This document shows positions 16,889 through 25,607 of a stretch of 64,000 nucleotides of DNA, one piece after another. Source of the DNA: Balneicella halophila (GTDB lineage: Bacteria; Bacteroidota; Bacteroidia; Bacteroidales; Balneicellaceae); contig NZ_QENZ01000005.1 of the NCBI RefSeq assembly GCF_003096835.1, positions 252,669-316,668 on the forward strand, in the 5' to 3' direction. Below the pieces are notes generated by a model. It saw nothing but the letters and a program-made list of their open reading frames with translations, was not told the origin of the DNA and did no database searches. The translations under genes and the position numbers were made by a program. Position 1 is the first letter of the stretch. Every line of letters starts with the position of its first letter.

Positions 16889-18334
16889 TTAAAGCAACGG
16901 CGAAAATACCCGAATAGCCTTTTCTAAAATTTGGATTGATTTTCTTCGCTTACTCCACTCGGCGAGCTCTAATTCTTTTGCATCTGATAAATCCTTAAAG
17001 AATAAAGTTTTCAATTCAGTTGCAAAATCTTCATCGTAAACTAGTGCATTGACTTCAAAATTCAGGTCAAAACTTCGGTTATCAATATTTGCTGTGCCTA
17101 CTACGGCTAGCTGCTCATCGCACACCATCGTTTTTGCATGAACAAAGCCTTTTTGGTATAGGTAAATTTTAATCCCCTTACTCAATAGATCTCTAAAATA
17201 TGACTTGCTTACAGAGTTAACAAAAATGGAATCTGATTTTTCAGGTACTAAAATACGTACATCAACTCCACGCAAAGCAGCCATATGCAGTGCCTGAATA
17301 AAATCTTCACTAGGAATCAGATATGGCGTTGTGATATAGACTTCCTTTTTAGCCACTGCTATAGCTTGTAAAAAGCTATACAATATACTTGGATTCTTAG
17401 AATCAGGACCACTTGAGACCACCTGAACCCATTGCCCCGCTTCTAGCCTCGTATGTTCTTTGAAAAATTCAGCTCTAGGTTTCACTTCTTGATTCGCACA
17501 GAAGTTCCAATCTGCTAAAAAGATGCGTTGCAGTTCCCAAACCGCTTCTCCTTCAATCATGAGGTGGGTATCCCTCCAATAATTCTTTGTGATTTGTTTG
17601 TTAATATATTTATCGCTGACGTTAATGCCTCCTACAAACGCCTTTTCACCATCAATAATGACAATTTTTCTGTGATTTCGATAATTCAATCTATTGGCAA
17701 GATAAATAAAGATAACTTTATAAAAGGCAAAGGCTTCCACTCCGTTCTTGCGCATCTTTTTTACAAGGTTTTTACGAATCCTATTACTCCCAAAGTCATC
17801 ATAGATAAACCTTACTTCTACTCCTTCTTTGGCTTTCTGCATTAATATCTTTGCAATTTCATTACCTATCTCATCATTTTCATAGATATAATATTCCATG
17901 TGAATATGATGCTTAGCATTCTTTAGCGCATCTAATAAGTACACAAACTTTTGTTCTCCATTTTCCAATAATTTCACTTTATTGTTTCTGGTAGGAAGAC
18001 ATTTATTATCGGAAAAAAGCATTTGACTCAGACCATAAAAATTGTTGTATCTGCTTTTAAATGCTCCTTTGGATTTTTTAAGATAAAACTGGATAATCTC
18101 ACTAATTCTATCAGCTTGTTTATCATCTAAAAGTAGCTTTTTGTCATAGATCCCAGACTTTCGATAGTTTAAACCAAAGGATAGATAAATTAGCACGCCA
18201 AGTATAGGAAGTATAAATATAAGTAAGATATAAGCGGAAGCCTTAACTGACGATTTGGTATCGTAAATAACTCTAATGGATATACCAATTAGAAATAGAT
18301 AATATGCTAGTTTTAACAACAGATCCCAATTCAT
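16889..18334 (-). CDS. cls: Cardiolipin synthase (phospholipase D family)
   Basis: The 481-residue enzyme has two N-terminal membrane segments (PLDc_N region) and two HKD motifs. The first is in NHRKIVIIDGEKAFVGGIN and the second in HAKTMVCDEQLAVVGTANID, each HxKx4D. These catalyse phosphatidyl transfer to make cardiolipin from phosphatidylglycerol at the inner membrane. Length and layout are typical of bacterial ClsA-type enzymes. An inverted repeat TTTTAC-N6-GTAAAA (18403-18420) lies about 70 nt upstream of the start. Confidence 0.9.
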   Translation of the reverse strand: MNWDLLLKLAYYLFLIGISIRVIYDTKSSVKASAYILLIFILPILGVLIYLSFGLNYRKSGIYDKKLLLDDKQADRISEIIQFYLKKSKGAFKSRYNNFYGLSQMLFSDNKCLPTRNNKVKLLENGEQKFVYLLDALKNAKHHIHMEYYIYENDEIGNEIAKILMQKAKEGVEVRFIYDDFGSNRIRKNLVKKMRKNGVEAFAFYKVIFIYLANRLNYRNHRKIVIIDGEKAFVGGINVSDKYINKQITKNYWRDTHLMIEGEAVWELQRIFLADWNFCANQEVKPRAEFFKEHTRLEAGQWVQVVSSGPDSKNPSILYSFLQAIAVAKKEVYITTPYLIPSEDFIQALHMAALRGVDVRILVPEKSDSIFVNSVSKSYFRDLLSKGIKIYLYQKGFVHAKTMVCDEQLAVVGTANIDNRSFDLNFEVNALVYDEDFATELKTLFFKDLSDAKELELAEWSKRRKSIQILEKAIRVFSPLL

Positions 18335-18423
18335 ACCTGTAAATATAAGAAAACTGAATTATTTTATTTAAAAAAGTATCAATATAACTTTATAGGAATG
18401 CATTTTACGTTAGTGTAAAACTA

Positions 18424-18450
18424 AAAAGGGAGTTGTAAGATTTTCCCTAT
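18424..18450 (-). terminator. Weak terminator after the AEC pseudogene
   Basis: Read on the minus strand, AGGGA and TCCCT form a five-pair stem followed by TTTTT. It lies just past the AEC stop codon, towards cls. The stem is short, so confidence is limited. Confidence 0.4.
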
Positions 18451-18466
18451 CTCAGATTATTGGCTT

Positions 18467-19441
18467 CTAAGTCAATTTTCTGATGAAAATTTCCAATAAA
18501 AACGCCTTTCTATTGAATCTTTTTTTTAGAAAATCTGAATTAGCCAATACCACAGTCCAATAGTTAAAAATGACAGAGGTATTCCAACACTCAACATAAG
18601 ACTGCAAAAAACGTGGTTTTAAACCATATTCAATCGCAACAATCGCTGCCGTAATCATAGACGCCATCGCAGATTCTATAACCGTAATTTCAATAATCTG
18701 ACCTGTTTCCTTAAAGACAATGAAACATAAAGTAAAGATAATCGCGGGAAAAAGTAAAAGTTTAAAACCTAATCCTAACCAAACGTAGTTCCAGTGCAGA
18801 CTTTTAAAGTCTAATTTTAATTGCATGCCAACAGAAAGAAGGGCTAAAGGCACAACCAAACTCCCCATCATATCTAAAGTAGCATCAATATCTTCAGGAA
18901 TGTTAAGTTGACATAAATTAAGCGCCCAACCTATGACGAAAGCAAGAAAGGGTGGGAATTTAAGAATGTTTCCAACGACCAGCCTTGCTGATATTTGATG
19001 CTTATTAGCATAAATATTGGCAATTAATATCCCTACGGTTGTAAGCGCAACGAAACTACCAGGTTGGTCAACCATAATCACAGTTTCTATGCCCTCTTTA
19101 CCATAAAGTGCCAGTATCACATGAATACCCACAAATGACGTGTTGCCAAAACCAGCCATGATGATTAACGCACCTGTTAACGATTTACTCCAGCCGAATT
19201 TATACCCCAAAAAACCAAACAACAACCATCATAGTCCTATATTTACCCAAGGCATCAAAATCGGAAATAATAATTCTGAAGTTAATTCGATTTTAGGGAT
19301 AAAATAAAGCGTAAGTGCTGGTAAGGCAAAGTATATGACTAAGGAATTTAATGTCTTGAAAGCATCAACATTTACAACTTTAAATTTCTTGAGCAAATAA
19401 CCTGCAAGAAGACAAATAAATATTAAATAGATTGAGGACAT
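18467..19441 (-). pseudogene. AEC (auxin efflux carrier-like) transporter interrupted by an in-frame TGA
   Basis: Residues 1-70 begin MSSIYLIFICLLAGYLLKKF and end at a TGA at 19231-19229. The same frame continues at once (TGG TTG TTG then FGFLGYKFGW) for about 250 more codons with the remaining membrane segments. Together they give a normal ten-helix AEC/PIN-like carrier of about 324 residues. No base is gained or lost, so this is a nonsense change, probably from TGG or CGA. Other genes here end with TGA (satD, cbpA), so TGA is a real stop. Restart at the TTG at 19225 is possible but would lack the first helices. Confidence 0.75.
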
Positions 19442-19480
19442 ACTTTTTTAAATCTAATGCGTCTTTAATACTAGAGGGGT

Positions 19481-20179
19481 TTACTCAACTGCACTGCTTT
19501 TTTGTGAAGCAATAGCAAGTAAAACACCTAGCATAATTCCTAATAATGCGGCAAAGAGAACTTGAAATTCCGGAGGTAATAAAAAAGTTATCGTATGTGC
19601 TGGTATCCAGAAAAATGGAATCGTCTTTTTGAAGACAAATCCCCACTGTACGCCCCAATCTAATTCTTGAAATATTTTTTTGAAGCGAATGGGCGTAAAT
19701 AGGCCAGCAACAGTCCCGCCATTAGCAAGAATATGAGTATCAGTAATTTTATGAAATGTCATCATAACTGGAGCATAAATAGTATTCATTGCTGCACTGA
19801 TGCAAAACGCTACAACTAATTTATCGGTACTAAATGCTTGCTTCATCACCGATATTGCTTCATCAAAACCCAAATAGGCAAGGAACTGAGGAACTCCTGT
19901 AGCAAAAATTATCAAGGACATTTTGACCGTCAATCCTAAGAAACCCCAAACTATAGCACGAGGAATGATTCCAAAACCTTCTTTATTGTATTGTCCTGTT
20001 TTTATACGCAAACCAATAACTTCTCCTAAGGTAGCTAGAATAGCAAATTTAATGAAGGACATTAGCATTCCATGTTCAGTATTAAATTTAGTATAGGCAT
20101 CATAAACGCTATCAAAAATAAAAAATGGAGCAAATACTATGATACATACACTAATAAATAGTAAGTCTTTCTTTTTCAT
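19481..20179 (-). CDS. Mpv17/PMP22-like integral membrane protein
   Basis: This 232-residue protein has about four to five membrane segments. The C-terminal part, WGFVFKKTIPFFWIPAHTITFLLP followed by LFAALLGIMLGVLLA, resembles the C-terminal signature of the Mpv17/PMP22 family as seen in bacterial homologues. Function is unknown; Mpv17 proteins have been linked to channel activity in organelles. It lies between the AEC pseudogene and hcpR on the same strand, but a terminator separates it from hcpR. The family call is from memory of the motif and is moderate. Confidence 0.6.
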   Translation of the reverse strand: MKKKDLLFISVCIIVFAPFFIFDSVYDAYTKFNTEHGMLMSFIKFAILATLGEVIGLRIKTGQYNKEGFGIIPRAIVWGFLGLTVKMSLIIFATGVPQFLAYLGFDEAISVMKQAFSTDKLVVAFCISAAMNTIYAPVMMTFHKITDTHILANGGTVAGLFTPIRFKKIFQELDWGVQWGFVFKKTIPFFWIPAHTITFLLPPEFQVLFAALLGIMLGVLLAIASQKSSAVE

Positions 20180-20263
20180 CGTCTTGTAAAATCTTAAATA
20201 AATGGTTTGTTTAGAAAAAGTTTTAAAATGATGCCAAAGATATTCTAAATAACTAACTATTAA

Positions 20264-20300
20264 AAAAAGCCAAGCTATGTTTGTTATAACATAAGCTTTA
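20264..20300 (-). terminator. Rho-independent terminator of hcpR
   Basis: On the minus strand AAGCTTATGTT pairs with AACATAGCTT, with one bulge, and is followed by GGC and a run of seven Ts. It lies about 50 nt after the hcpR stop codon. Confidence 0.7.
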
Positions 20301-20347
20301 AATAACGAAAAAGACTAATTCTTTACAGACCACTTCATCTAGAATCA

Positions 20348-21022
20348 TCATTTTCCTAAGTAACTCATCAATAATCTTTCATCCAATATTTTCACCCGTT
20401 TATTTTTGACAACAATAATATTTTCTTCCTGAAGTGCTAAAAGATTTTTGGTGAGTGCTGGTCTAGTTATTCCAAATAAGGCAGCTAGAGCTTCATGCGT
20501 TTTTCCTAAAGGGAAAAAATCTTTATCAGGATGTTGTTGCTTAATTCCAAGTAAATAATGAGCTAATTTCTGTTTTACATTTTTCAAGCTTAAAAATCTC
20601 AGTTTCTGTGATACGGTCACAAATCGATTAGCCGTAGCATTGAGGTAGTTTCTAAGGATTGCATCTTCCATCTGTAGCAATCGCAGGAACTCTTCTTTTG
20701 GGATTCTCAACACTTTAGCCTGAGTGGTTGCTACGATATTTACTAAAAGTTTATCCTGAGTTGCAAATAAAAAAGCCTCAGCAAAAGTACTGGGTGCAAA
20801 AATATCATCAACTACTACATTCTTACCATTAAAATTTGCTACTTCTCCCCTTACACGACCTTCAAGCAGTACATGCAGACTATCACAAGTATCGCCACTA
20901 TACGCGATAATATTCTCAGCTTGATAATCACGGACTTGATAATGGATCTTTTCAAAAGCATGAGATAGATTAGCTATAGATATTCCTTTGAATAAAGGTA
21001 TTTGTGAAAGTATTTTAATCAT
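20348..21022 (-). CDS. hcpR: Crp/Fnr-family regulator, HcpR-like
   Basis: The 224-residue regulator has an N-terminal cyclic-nucleotide-binding-like domain (LFKGISIANLSHAF, then IAYSGDTCDSLHVLLEGRVRGE), a long dimerisation helix and a C-terminal winged helix with recognition region LAALFGITRPALTKNLLALQ. It has a single cysteine, so it is not a [4Fe-4S] FNR. It diverges from hcp with a perfect operator between them. This arrangement is that of HcpR, the heme-dependent NO-responsive activator of hcp known in Porphyromonas and relatives. The role is inferred from synteny and family. Confidence 0.85.
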   Translation of the reverse strand: MIKILSQIPLFKGISIANLSHAFEKIHYQVRDYQAENIIAYSGDTCDSLHVLLEGRVRGEVANFNGKNVVVDDIFAPSTFAEAFLFATQDKLLVNIVATTQAKVLRIPKEEFLRLLQMEDAILRNYLNATANRFVTVSQKLRFLSLKNVKQKLAHYLLGIKQQHPDKDFFPLGKTHEALAALFGITRPALTKNLLALQEENIIVVKNKRVKILDERLLMSYLGK

Positions 21023-21054
21023 TTTTTAGGATAAAGATAAAGAAAAACGCCATT

Positions 21055-21072
21055 ATGTAATCCAAATTACAT
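21055..21072. promoter_or_regulatory. HcpR-type palindromic operator
   Basis: Perfect dyad ATGTAAT-CCAA-ATTACAT (arms 21055-21061 and 21066-21072) lies in the hcpR-hcp intergenic region. Spacing and form fit a Crp/Fnr-family site. Its centre is about 43 nt before the start site predicted from the -7-like box CATCTTTG (21093-21100), the position of a class II activator. It also lies 33 nt upstream of the hcpR ATG, so autoregulation is possible. Confidence 0.8.
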
Positions 21073-21092
21073 TTTTCATTACAACGAATCAG

Positions 21093-21100
21093 CATCTTTG
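21093..21100 (+). promoter_or_regulatory. Weak -7 element of hcp
   Basis: CATCTTTG differs from TAnnTTTG at its first base, as expected for a promoter that needs an activator. It lies 39 nt before the hcp start codon. Confidence 0.5.
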
Positions 21101-21139
21101 TATCAATTCAATGAAAAAACACATTAAAATATAGAAATT

Positions 21140-22798
21140 ATGAGTATGTTTTGTTATCAATGTCAAGAGGCTACTAAAGGAGTTGCCTGCACAGTAGTAG
21201 GAACTTGTGGCAAAAAAGAGGATTTATGTCACTTGCAAGATTTAACGATGTATGTGCTGAAAGGAATATCCATCTACACAACATTAGCAAGAAAACAGGG
21301 TATTGAAATAAATGATAGCGTAAATAAAGTTGTTTTTGATGGCTTATTCATGACAATAACCAATGCAAATTTTGATAATGAAAGATTTGTAAATTTCATC
21401 AAAGACGCTCTAAAAGTAAGAGATGAAGTTCGAGAGTCATTTGTAAATGCAGGCGGAAAACTACCTGAAGAATTGCATGACAGTGCGATATGGACTGGAG
21501 AAACAGAAGAAGAATTTGAAGCCAAAAATGAAGACGTGAGTGTTCTTGCTACAGAGAATGAGGATATTCGCAGTTTAAGGGAATTAGTGACTTATGGTGT
21601 TAAAGGAATGGCGGCATACGTAGAACACGCGTACAATCTGGGGCATGAAAAAGAAGAAATTCATGTGTTCATTCAAAGAGCTTTGGCATCAACTACCGAC
21701 GACAGCCTATCTGTAGATGATTTAGTAGGTCTCACATTAGAAACAGGGAAGTATGGTGTTGAAGCCATGCAGTTGTTAGACAATGCAAATACATCATCTT
21801 ACGGAAATCCTGTAGCTACGAAAGTGAATATCGGAGTTGGAGACAAACCGGGAATACTAATTAGTGGTCACGACCTTAGAGATATTGAAGACTTACTTAT
21901 CCAAACTGAAGGTAAGGGAGTAGATGTTTATACTCACTGCGAAATGTTACCTGCACATGCTTATCCGGCATTCAAGAAATATAAACATTTCATCGGAAAT
22001 TATGGAAACGCATGGTGGCAACAAAAAGAAGAATTTACAGCCTTCCAAGGTCCTATTTTGTTTACGACCAATTGTATCGTTCCCCCTTCAAAGAGTTCAA
22101 CCTATGCAGATAAAGTATTTACAACAGGAGCTGCCGGTTATCCTGGATCTAAGCATATTCCAGATAGGGAAAAAGGCGGTCGTAAAGACTTCTCTGAAAT
22201 TATTGAATTAGCAAAAACGTGCCCTCCTCCAAAGGAAATAGAAACCGGAGAAATCAATGGCGGATTTGCTCACAACCAAGTGATAGAATTAGCAGACAAA
22301 GTTGTAGATGCAGTGAAGAGTGGTGCGATTAAGAAGTTCTTTGTAATGGCTGGTTGCGACGGTCGCCAAAATAAACGTAACTACTATACTGATTTTGCAT
22401 CAAAATTACCACAAGACACTGTTATTCTTACGGCTGGCTGTGCTAAGTTTCGCTACAATAAGTTAGCATTAGGAGATATTGGTGGTATACCTCGTGTTTT
22501 AGATGCAGGGCAATGTAACGACTCTTACTCATTGGTAAAAATAGCTTTGGCATTGAAAGAAGTCTTTGGCTTGGATGATTTAAACGACTTACCAATCGCC
22601 TACAATATTGCTTGGTATGAACAAAAAGCCGTTATTGTACTGTTAGCATTATTACACCTAGGCGTTAAAAACATCAAATTAGGACCTACCCTACCGGCAT
22701 TTCTTTCTCCTAATGTAGCAAATGTTTTGATTGAAAATTTTGGAATTTCAGGCATCGGAGAAGTAGAGGAAGATATGGAAAATCTCTTAAGAGCTTAA
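21140..22798 (+). CDS. hcp: Hydroxylamine reductase / hybrid cluster protein
   Basis: The 552-residue enzyme has the N-terminal cluster ligands C5, C8, C17 and C23 ([20 protein letters not shown]), spacing C-x2-C-x8-C-x5-C as in class I Hcp. Later hybrid-cluster regions are also present: [32 protein letters not shown] and [11 protein letters not shown]. Hcp reduces hydroxylamine and, in vivo, scavenges NO at low oxygen in the cytoplasm. No hcr reductase gene follows, so its electron donor is elsewhere. Regulation by the divergent HcpR through the palindrome at 21055 is very likely. Confidence 0.95.
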   Translation: MSMFCYQCQEATKGVACTVVGTCGKKEDLCHLQDLTMYVLKGISIYTTLARKQGIEINDSVNKVVFDGLFMTITNANFDNERFVNFIKDALKVRDEVRESFVNAGGKLPEELHDSAIWTGETEEEFEAKNEDVSVLATENEDIRSLRELVTYGVKGMAAYVEHAYNLGHEKEEIHVFIQRALASTTDDSLSVDDLVGLTLETGKYGVEAMQLLDNANTSSYGNPVATKVNIGVGDKPGILISGHDLRDIEDLLIQTEGKGVDVYTHCEMLPAHAYPAFKKYKHFIGNYGNAWWQQKEEFTAFQGPILFTTNCIVPPSKSSTYADKVFTTGAAGYPGSKHIPDREKGGRKDFSEIIELAKTCPPPKEIETGEINGGFAHNQVIELADKVVDAVKSGAIKKFFVMAGCDGRQNKRNYYTDFASKLPQDTVILTAGCAKFRYNKLALGDIGGIPRVLDAGQCNDSYSLVKIALALKEVFGLDDLNDLPIAYNIAWYEQKAVIVLLALLHLGVKNIKLGPTLPAFLSPNVANVLIENFGISGIGEVEEDMENLLRA

Positions 22799-22840
22799 AA
22801 AAACACCAATTTAAAATAAAACAAATATGTCCAAAAAGAG

Positions 22841-22873
22841 AAAGGAGTTACTGATATAGTGACTCCTTTTTTT
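22841..22873 (+). terminator. Terminator of hcp
   Basis: AAAGGAGT (22841-22848) pairs with ACTCCTTT (22862-22869) around an inner TACT/AGTG pairing and is followed by Ts. Confidence 0.85.
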
Positions 22874-22993
22874 GATTTTTATATTATACAACATCTATTG
22901 TTTATTAATCAAACATATCCTTTGAGCTTTCAAAAAATATTGGGTATTTTGTGATGATAAATTCAGAATGTTAAAACCAATAATATCTAAAAT

Positions 22994-24385
22994 ATGAGAA
23001 AAATTGCATTTTTAATTGTATTCATTAGCCTGTGGTTAAGTTCATACGCCCAAGAGGGAACCATAGGCAAAGAGCAAATGAGAGAAATAAAAAAGTCGTA
23101 CAATGCCAACGACCCGGCGACAAAGGCTCTTACAAATGCTTTGAGTAACAATGATGTTATGAAATTAGTGCTTAGTCGTGAAAATTTAAGCACTGTAGAT
23201 CATAATTTCACATATAGGGTAAATGCGAAGGGTATCACAGACCAAAAAAGCTCCGGACGTTGTTGGATGTTTACCGGAATGAATGTATTGCGCCCATCAA
23301 TTATTGAGAAATACCAACTATCAAACTTTGATTTTTCACACAACTATTTGTACTTCTGGGATATTTTCGAGAAATGTAATCTCTTTTTAGAAGCTCAGAT
23401 AAAGTATGCCAACCTTCCAATGGATGACAAATCGGTTGATCATTTGTTTCGAAGTACAATAGGTGACGGTGGTGTCTGGAATTCTTTCTCAAATCTTGCA
23501 GAAAAATATGGACTCGTTCCTGAACAGGTAATGCCTGAGACTAACACAAGTAATAATACTCACTGGATGCTAAAGCTTATCAAACGTAAATTACGTGAAG
23601 ATGGTTTAGAAATACGCAATATTGCAACGTCAAAAACGTCAAAAAATGCTATTCAAAATGCCAAGATTAAAATGCTCGGAGATATTTATCGAATATTATG
23701 CTTGAATTTAGGCGAGCCGCCTGCAGAGTTTGACTACCGCTTTGTTGATAAAAATGGAAAACTTGGTGAATACAAGACTTACACACCTATATCATTCATG
23801 AAAGAAGTTCTTGGAGATTATGATTTTTCGAACTATGTGATGTTGATGAATGACCCTTCTCGCCCCTACTTCAAAATGTATGAAATTGATTATGATCGTA
23901 ATGTGATGGAAGGTAAAAACTGGATTTATTTGAACCTTCCTTCTGATGATATTAAAAAGTTTGCCATAGAAAGTATTAAAAATAATGAGGCAATGTACGC
24001 TTCCTGTGATGTGAACAAACAGATAAATAAAGATTTAGGATATAGCGATATTTACAACTATGATTTTGAGTCACTTTATGGAGTGGAATTCGGAATGAAT
24101 AAGGCACAACGAATCAAGACTTATGATAGTGGCTCTACTCACGCTATGACATTAATAGCTGTAGATTTGAAAGATGATAAACCTGTAAAATGGCAATTTG
24201 AAAACAGTTGGGGAGCATCAGCGGGACACAATGGTTATTTAACCTTTACAGACAAGTGGTTTGACGAATATATGTTCCGAGTGGTAATCAACAAAAAATA
24301 CATTGATGCCAAAACACTTGAATATCTGAATCAAAAACCTATAGTACTTCCACCTTGGGATCCTATGTTCAGGGAAGATTATTAA
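22994..24385 (+). CDS. Secreted C1 peptidase, bleomycin hydrolase/aminopeptidase C-like
   Basis: The 463-residue protein has a signal peptide ending near residue 20 (SSYAQ). Papain-fold catalytic residues are C90 in QKSSGRCWMF, H383 in GSTHAMTLIA and N404 in QFENSWG, typical of the PepC/bleomycin hydrolase branch (C1B). The normal enzyme is cytosolic and hexameric; this version is exported, as found for several Bacteroidota such as Porphyromonas. Expected activity is aminopeptidase or peptidase digestion of host or dead-cell peptides in the periplasm. It is a single-gene unit between two terminators. Confidence 0.88.
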   Translation: MRKIAFLIVFISLWLSSYAQEGTIGKEQMREIKKSYNANDPATKALTNALSNNDVMKLVLSRENLSTVDHNFTYRVNAKGITDQKSSGRCWMFTGMNVLRPSIIEKYQLSNFDFSHNYLYFWDIFEKCNLFLEAQIKYANLPMDDKSVDHLFRSTIGDGGVWNSFSNLAEKYGLVPEQVMPETNTSNNTHWMLKLIKRKLREDGLEIRNIATSKTSKNAIQNAKIKMLGDIYRILCLNLGEPPAEFDYRFVDKNGKLGEYKTYTPISFMKEVLGDYDFSNYVMLMNDPSRPYFKMYEIDYDRNVMEGKNWIYLNLPSDDIKKFAIESIKNNEAMYASCDVNKQINKDLGYSDIYNYDFESLYGVEFGMNKAQRIKTYDSGSTHAMTLIAVDLKDDKPVKWQFENSWGASAGHNGYLTFTDKWFDEYMFRVVINKKYIDAKTLEYLNQKPIVLPPWDPMFREDY

Positions 24386-24407
24386 TAATATCGGACAGAA
24401 AAAATAG

Positions 24408-24441
24408 AAAGGAGTTTCAAAATTTTGTAATTCCTTTTTTT
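24408..24441 (+). terminator. Terminator of the C1 peptidase gene
   Basis: AAAGGAGTT and AATTCCTTT pair around a short loop and are followed by Ts; one G bulges out. The arms are close in sequence to the hcp terminator. Confidence 0.75.
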
Positions 24442-24482
24442 ATTATTCAGCATCATAGTAAATTTAGCAATAAAAAGTCTTG

Positions 24483-25064
24483 ATGCGAAAATCTTTCTAT
24501 TTACTACTTTTCCTCTTATCCTTTACCACGATATTCGGTCAAACAAACTTTTACAAGCAACTTGCTGATTCTGCATTTGTATTAACTCAACAAAAAGTAC
24601 AATACGACCCTAACTATTTTAAAATAACCTATCCTAATGGTGATATTCCCGAAAATAAGGGTGTATGCACTGATGTAATAATAAGGGCATATCGAAAAGT
24701 TGGTGTTGATCTACAGAAGGAAGTCCATACAGATATGAAAACTCATTTTGGTAAATATCCTAAGATCTGGGGATTAAAAGGGACTGATACCAATATAGAT
24801 CATCGCAGGGTTCCAAATCATATGACTTTCTTCTCAAGATTTGGGGAGGTACTAGAAATAACAAACAACGCTAATGATTATAAGCCTGGAGATATTGTTT
24901 GCTGGAATTTAGGTGGTGGTATCACCCATATCGGTATTGTATCTAGCAAAAAAAGTCTAAAAAATAAGAGTCCTCTGATTATACACAATATTGGAGCCGG
25001 TCAAGTTCTGCAAGATTGTCTTTTTGATTATAAAATTATAGGACATTACAAGTATAAAAAATAG
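24483..25064 (+). CDS. DUF1287 family exported protein
   Basis: The protein has 193 residues from the ATG at 24483; an in-frame TTG directly before it is less likely. A signal peptide (LLLFLLSFTTIFG) is followed by the DUF1287 pattern: GVCTDVIIRAYRKVGVDLQ, DHRRVPNHMTFF, YKPGDIVCWNLGGGITHIGIV and a final IIHNIGAGQ. The Cys and two His suggest an NlpC/P60-like cysteine hydrolase fold, probably acting on cell-wall peptides or related amides in the periplasm. The family's activity is not firmly known. Confidence 0.8.
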   Translation: MRKSFYLLLFLLSFTTIFGQTNFYKQLADSAFVLTQQKVQYDPNYFKITYPNGDIPENKGVCTDVIIRAYRKVGVDLQKEVHTDMKTHFGKYPKIWGLKGTDTNIDHRRVPNHMTFFSRFGEVLEITNNANDYKPGDIVCWNLGGGITHIGIVSSKKSLKNKSPLIIHNIGAGQVLQDCLFDYKIIGHYKYKK

Positions 25065-25142
25065 CTTTCTGTCCCTAATTTTCTACTCAAAATATCAATT
25101 TTAAAAAATTCAGTATTTTATTAATAATTTAATTTTAAAACT

Positions 25143-25319
25143 ATGAAACTAATTAGTGGAATCATTTTAGTTATCGCAAGTATAATATTACTTTTCATCA
25201 ATTCTAGAACTGATTTCTTTGATGCACTTGCAGGACTACTGCTAGGACTAGGTGTCGGACTATTGGTAGGATATTTTCAAAAGTCAAAAAAGAAACCTAA
25301 GAATCAACACTTGTATTAG
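25143..25319 (+). CDS. Tiny two-helix membrane protein
   Basis: The 58-codon frame is MKLISGIILVIASIILLFIN, then a short polar turn (SRTDFFDA), then a Gly/Leu-rich helix LLLGLGVGLLVGYF and a basic tail (KSKKKPKNQHLY). Two membrane segments with positive ends make a credible small protein. No function is recognisable. It resembles the next small gene at 25430 in size and in its second helix, so they may be related. Confidence 0.6.
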   Translation: MKLISGIILVIASIILLFINSRTDFFDALAGLLLGLGVGLLVGYFQKSKKKPKNQHLY

Positions 25320-25400
25320 CAAATAAACTTTCTTAAACTCCCCTAAATATTCTGCTTTGTAACACACTTTAGTTACTATTTAGATCTCACCTATTTTTGT

Positions 25401-25408
25401 TACATTTG
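25401..25408 (+). promoter_or_regulatory. -7 promoter element
   Basis: TACATTTG is an exact TAnnTTTG match, 21 nt before the small gene at 25430. It probably also drives the C69 peptidase gene that follows. Confidence 0.55.
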
Positions 25409-25429
25409 TTGTCAAACGTTTATTTAATT

Positions 25430-25603
25430 ATGAAAAAACTGTTGATAGGAATAGCTTGTGTGGTTTTAGGATTGGCTCTACCTGAGTTAGAATTATCATA
25501 TCGGTTTATCTCCTTTTTATCTGGAGCACTACTCGGAGCAGGTATCGTAATCATAATTATTGAAGCTTTTAGACTCATAACAAAATCAATAACTAAAAAC
25601 TAA
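25430..25603 (+). CDS. Tiny two-helix membrane protein
   Basis: This 57-residue protein has two membrane segments, LIGIACVVLGLALP and FLSGALLGAGIVIIIIEAF, and a basic tail (LITKSITKN). The start at 25430 is supported by the TACATTTG promoter just upstream. The G-A-L-L-G-A-G helix parallels the G-L-L-L-G-L-G helix of the gene at 25143. The stop lies 4 nt before the C69 peptidase ATG, so the two are co-transcribed. Function is unknown. Confidence 0.65.
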   Translation: MKKLLIGIACVVLGLALPELELSYRFISFLSGALLGAGIVIIIIEAFRLITKSITKN

Positions 25604-25607
25604 TACA

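Noticed and set aside
19225-19231. TGA in the AEC gene as selenocysteine or as an alternative genetic code
   Set aside because: satD, cbpA and others end normally at TGA, no SECIS-like hairpin was apparent and the family has no known selenoproteins.
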